Assembly: GCA_964606895.1 (NCBI GenBank)
Contig: CAZSHX010000102.1
Span: forward strand, 1 to 12,215
Direction: 5' to 3'
From: CAZSHX01 sp964606895
GTDB taxonomy: Bacteria; Bacteroidota; Ignavibacteria; Kapaibacteriales; UBA2268
Length of the DNA: 12,215 nt
The notes beneath the pieces were generated by a model. The model had not been told where the DNA came from and searched no databases. It worked only from the letters and a program-made list of their open reading frames with translations. The number at the start of each line of letters is the position of its first letter. The stretch's first letter is position 1. Below, one piece after another: positions 10,087 to 12,215 of the stretch. The translations under genes and the position numbers were made by a program.

Positions 10087-12215
10087 TCACCCTTCCCCCT
10101 CCACTATCTTAATTTCGTCTTCAGTCAGTCCGTAGAGTTCGTAAACAAGGGTGTCTATTTTTTTGTCTAAAATTTTAATACGTTGATTGATAAGCTTTTT
10201 ATCAATTTCAGTCATACTTATATTTGAATGGACTTCCTTCTGTGCTTCAATCATCTGCACGACGAGAGAAACCATTCTGTCATGGTAAGATTTTTCTAAT
10301 TTATCATTAAAGTTGATGGTTCTGATAGGAAGATTCCTAACATCATTCACAATAATCTTCGGAAAAACCCCTTTGCGTGCTTTTGGCGAAGAATTAAAAT
10401 GCCAATATGCTATTAATTGTGAGGCACAAATTCCAAGTATGTAAAAAAGGGAATACTTGGTATCACGTAATATACAATTGATATTTCCAGGATTGTTATA
10501 AAATTCTTCGTCAGTATATGCAACATGCAAATAACCATTTTTCGGATCTGTTATTTCCCTAAATAGCAAACGTGGTTCAGTAAAATATTGAGGTTTTCTT
10601 GGAGCGGCTAACCAAGGACCATAACTAATCCACTGCTTACCGTTCCAAACTACAGAGTAACGAGTTACATCGCCGCCACGTAATTCACGCTTATAAGTAT
10701 CATCTTTCTTCGTATCGGAGTGCCATATCCGATTCTTGATTGTAAATTCATCGTGACCTCTATATTTGTCATACGGAATTAACCCCTGAGATATTTGTAA
10801 GATTTGATTGAGAGGCTCGGATATCTTCGAAATTTTATTTTTGAGAGGTGAAGAATCATTATTGCCCAAAATAGTAACCCAAGTGTTATCATCATCCTCA
10901 AGTTGTATTTGTTTAATTGAGCAAACTGAACTAAACAACTGTGGTGATTGAAATAACACAACGTTTACAACCGGATCATTTTCTTTGCCTTTTCGCAAAA
11001 ACGGAATCACAGTTCTAACGGTCGCTCCGTCAAAGACATTAATTTCCGATAGATTTGCAATCTGATCAATTATATAAGAATTAGTTACGAATTTGCGGAA
11101 ATTTTTCGCAAAAAGATTTAGGAACATTGTATTTGGTACGATGTAGCTAACATTTCCACCTATTTTAGATATTTCGTTAGCTTTTGCAATGAAATATTGT
11201 GCTGTTTCGAAATCAGATACAAAATGATATTTCTTTTTCAAATATTCCTTTTCGTCGTTTAATAGAAATGCACCATACGGCGGATTACCGATTACTGCAT
11301 CAAAACCCCCTTTTGTGAAATATTCTGTTTTTGGTTCTGATACTAAATCGAATTTCTTGGCATACTCGTAAGCTTTGTTGGTGTGTTTGTAGGCTTCACC
11401 TGCAATTTCGATTGCTTCTTTTGCTTTTTCAACACCTTTTACTAAATGTTCTTCGAAATAGTCTTTGTCAAATTTTTCTTTTCTTCCTTTAAAAATATCC
11501 GGAAATTCATCTTCCCAATCGAAGCAATTAATCTTTCTTTGCACTTCTTTGCCAAATAATGTCAGATCTTTATCATCATAGAAATCTGTTCCAATCAAAC
11601 TGTTCCCGCTCTTAATGTTGTTGTCCAAAGTCGGCAGAATCCGTTCATGCAGAAATGCCAACTGCTGATTGATGGATGCGGAAGTTTCGCCTTCCATTGC
11701 TTTCAGCATAAGCGAGAGTTTGGTAACTTCCACAGCATTCGTGTCAATATCAACACCGTGTAGATTATTGAGCAGGATTTGTTTTTTGATTGCCGTAGTC
11801 AGAAAGCCATCGGGTGTGATGAATTTGTCCTTATTCTTAATATTTGCATTCATGTAATATTCTCTGTGCCATTCGAGCAGAAACTGAAATGCACCGAGCA
11901 GAAACGAACCGCTTCCGCAGGCAGGGTCGCAGATTTTTATTTTGCTGACTTCTTCGGGCGTTTTGTTTTCAACCAATTTTCCGACAGTATTTTTTACGAT
12001 ATAGTCAACAATGTACTGGGGCGTATAGTAAACTCCTCCGGCTTTGCGGACTTCTGGCTTTTCTTCTATTTTAATTCTGTGTCCGGGAGTGATTCTGATT
12101 ACTTTTCCGAGATATTGCTCGTAGGAATGACCGAGAATTTCAACAGGTATAACCGAAAACTCATAAGGACTTCTGGGATAGAACATTTCCTCTATGATTG
12201 ATTTCAGGGTTTTGT
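10087..12215 (-). CDS. Type IIG (Eco57I-like) adenine-N6 DNA methyltransferase/restriction enzyme, 5' part missing
   Basis: The frame is open to the window edge (it continues as KTLKSIIEE before the ATG at 12186), so the start is outside and at least 708 residues are visible. Counting from that internal Met: the motif X region GGVYYTPQYIVDYIV (50-64), SAM-binding motif I DPACGSGSFL (87-96), HGVDIDTNAVE (143-153), and catalytic motif IV NPPY (301-304), all typical of gamma-type N6-adenine methyltransferases. A target-recognition-like C-terminal half follows, with GGDVTRYSVVWNGKQW and a closing coiled region KKLINQRIKILDKKIDTLVYELYGLTEDEI, as in TaqI/Eco57I-type proteins. The nuclease domain, if present, would be N-terminal and is outside the window. 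Role: methylation of a specific DNA site to protect the host, possibly with cleavage of unmodified DNA. A BREX PglX or a lone methyltransferase are alternatives. The stop is followed 12 bases later by a REP-like palindrome. Confidence 0.93.
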   Translation of the reverse strand, partial: KTLKSIIEEMFYPRSPYEFSVIPVEILGHSYEQYLGKVIRITPGHRIKIEEKPEVRKAGGVYYTPQYIVDYIVKNTVGKLVENKTPEEVSKIKICDPACGSGSFLLGAFQFLLEWHREYYMNANIKNKDKFITPDGFLTTAIKKQILLNNLHGVDIDTNAVEVTKLSLMLKAMEGETSASINQQLAFLHERILPTLDNNIKSGNSLIGTDFYDDKDLTLFGKEVQRKINCFDWEDEFPDIFKGRKEKFDKDYFEEHLVKGVEKAKEAIEIAGEAYKHTNKAYEYAKKFDLVSEPKTEYFTKGGFDAVIGNPPYGAFLLNDEKEYLKKKYHFVSDFETAQYFIAKANEISKIGGNVSYIVPNTMFLNLFAKNFRKFVTNSYIIDQIANLSEINVFDGATVRTVIPFLRKGKENDPVVNVVLFQSPQLFSSVCSIKQIQLEDDDNTWVTILGNNDSSPLKNKISKISEPLNQILQISQGLIPYDKYRGHDEFTIKNRIWHSDTKKDDTYKRELRGGDVTRYSVVWNGKQWISYGPWLAAPRKPQYFTEPRLLFREITDPKNGYLHVAYTDEEFYNNPGNINCILRDTKYSLFYILGICASQLIAYWHFNSSPKARKGVFPKIIVNDVRNLPIRTINFNDKLEKSYHDRMVSLVVQMIEAQKEVHSNISMTEIDKKLINQRIKILDKKIDTLVYELYGLTEDEIKIVEGEG

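Noticed and set aside
12184..12186. ATG at 12186 as the start of the methyltransferase
   Set aside because: The frame is open upstream to the window edge and the family normally has several hundred residues before this point.

Overview
The window looks like a chromosomal segment from an AT-rich member of the Bacteroidota/Ignavibacteriota/Kapabacteria (FCB) side of the bacterial tree. The reasons are the type of TonB-dependent receptor (carboxypeptidase-like N-terminal domain plus an AACC-containing plug), a PD40-repeat lipoprotein with an OmpA-like C-terminus, a HYC_CC_PP-like cysteine-rich protein, an IS200-like transposase with palindromic repeats of the kind seen in that group, and at least one promoter matching the Bacteroidota consensus (TTTG, 20-base spacer, TAnnTTTG). 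Every protein gene that I accept is on the minus strand, so the window reads from right to left. The species is not identified.

Layout, right to left. (a) 10087-12215: a type IIG / Eco57I-like adenine-N6 methyltransferase (restriction-modification), cut by the window edge. (b) 9250-10074: a small IS200/RAYT-like tyrosine transposase flanked by paired GCTCCTACGGAGC palindromes (REP-like units) in opposite orientations. (c) 8808-9537: no gene; a composite of repeats that includes a MITE-like element and a strong hairpin. (d) 8298-8807, 6034-8229 and 5601-5984: a three-gene metal-handling set, namely a cysteine-rich HYC_CC_PP-like exported protein, a TonB-dependent receptor and a membrane-anchored HMA (CxxC) protein, closed by a hairpin terminator. 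(e) 5464 down to 2951: a promoter followed by three overlapping genes, outer-membrane protein - glycerophosphodiesterase lipoprotein - outer-membrane protein. The first of these has a complete signal peptide but no canonical start codon. (f) 1287-2873: a PD40/OmpA-like lipoprotein. (g) 632-1189: a small outer-membrane barrel with its own sigma70-like promoter and a strong hairpin terminator. (h) 1-576: no gene; repeats again.

The repeat regions (c) and (h) are related. Bases 1 to about 345 are an imperfect inverted copy of about 8908-9244, so the 8-kb block of cell-envelope and metal-acquisition genes lies between long inverted repeats. Inside both arms is a roughly 130-bp MITE-like element with perfect 13-15-bp terminal inverted repeats (three copies in the window, one of them degenerate).

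Working model. The metal set would recognise a metal complex (copper is most likely) at the outer membrane (TonB receptor) and hand it to periplasmic CxxC/CC carriers. The downstream operon appears to modify or sense the envelope, with a phosphodiesterase lipoprotein co-translated with two barrel proteins. The metal specificity and the joint function are inferred, not shown by the sequence.
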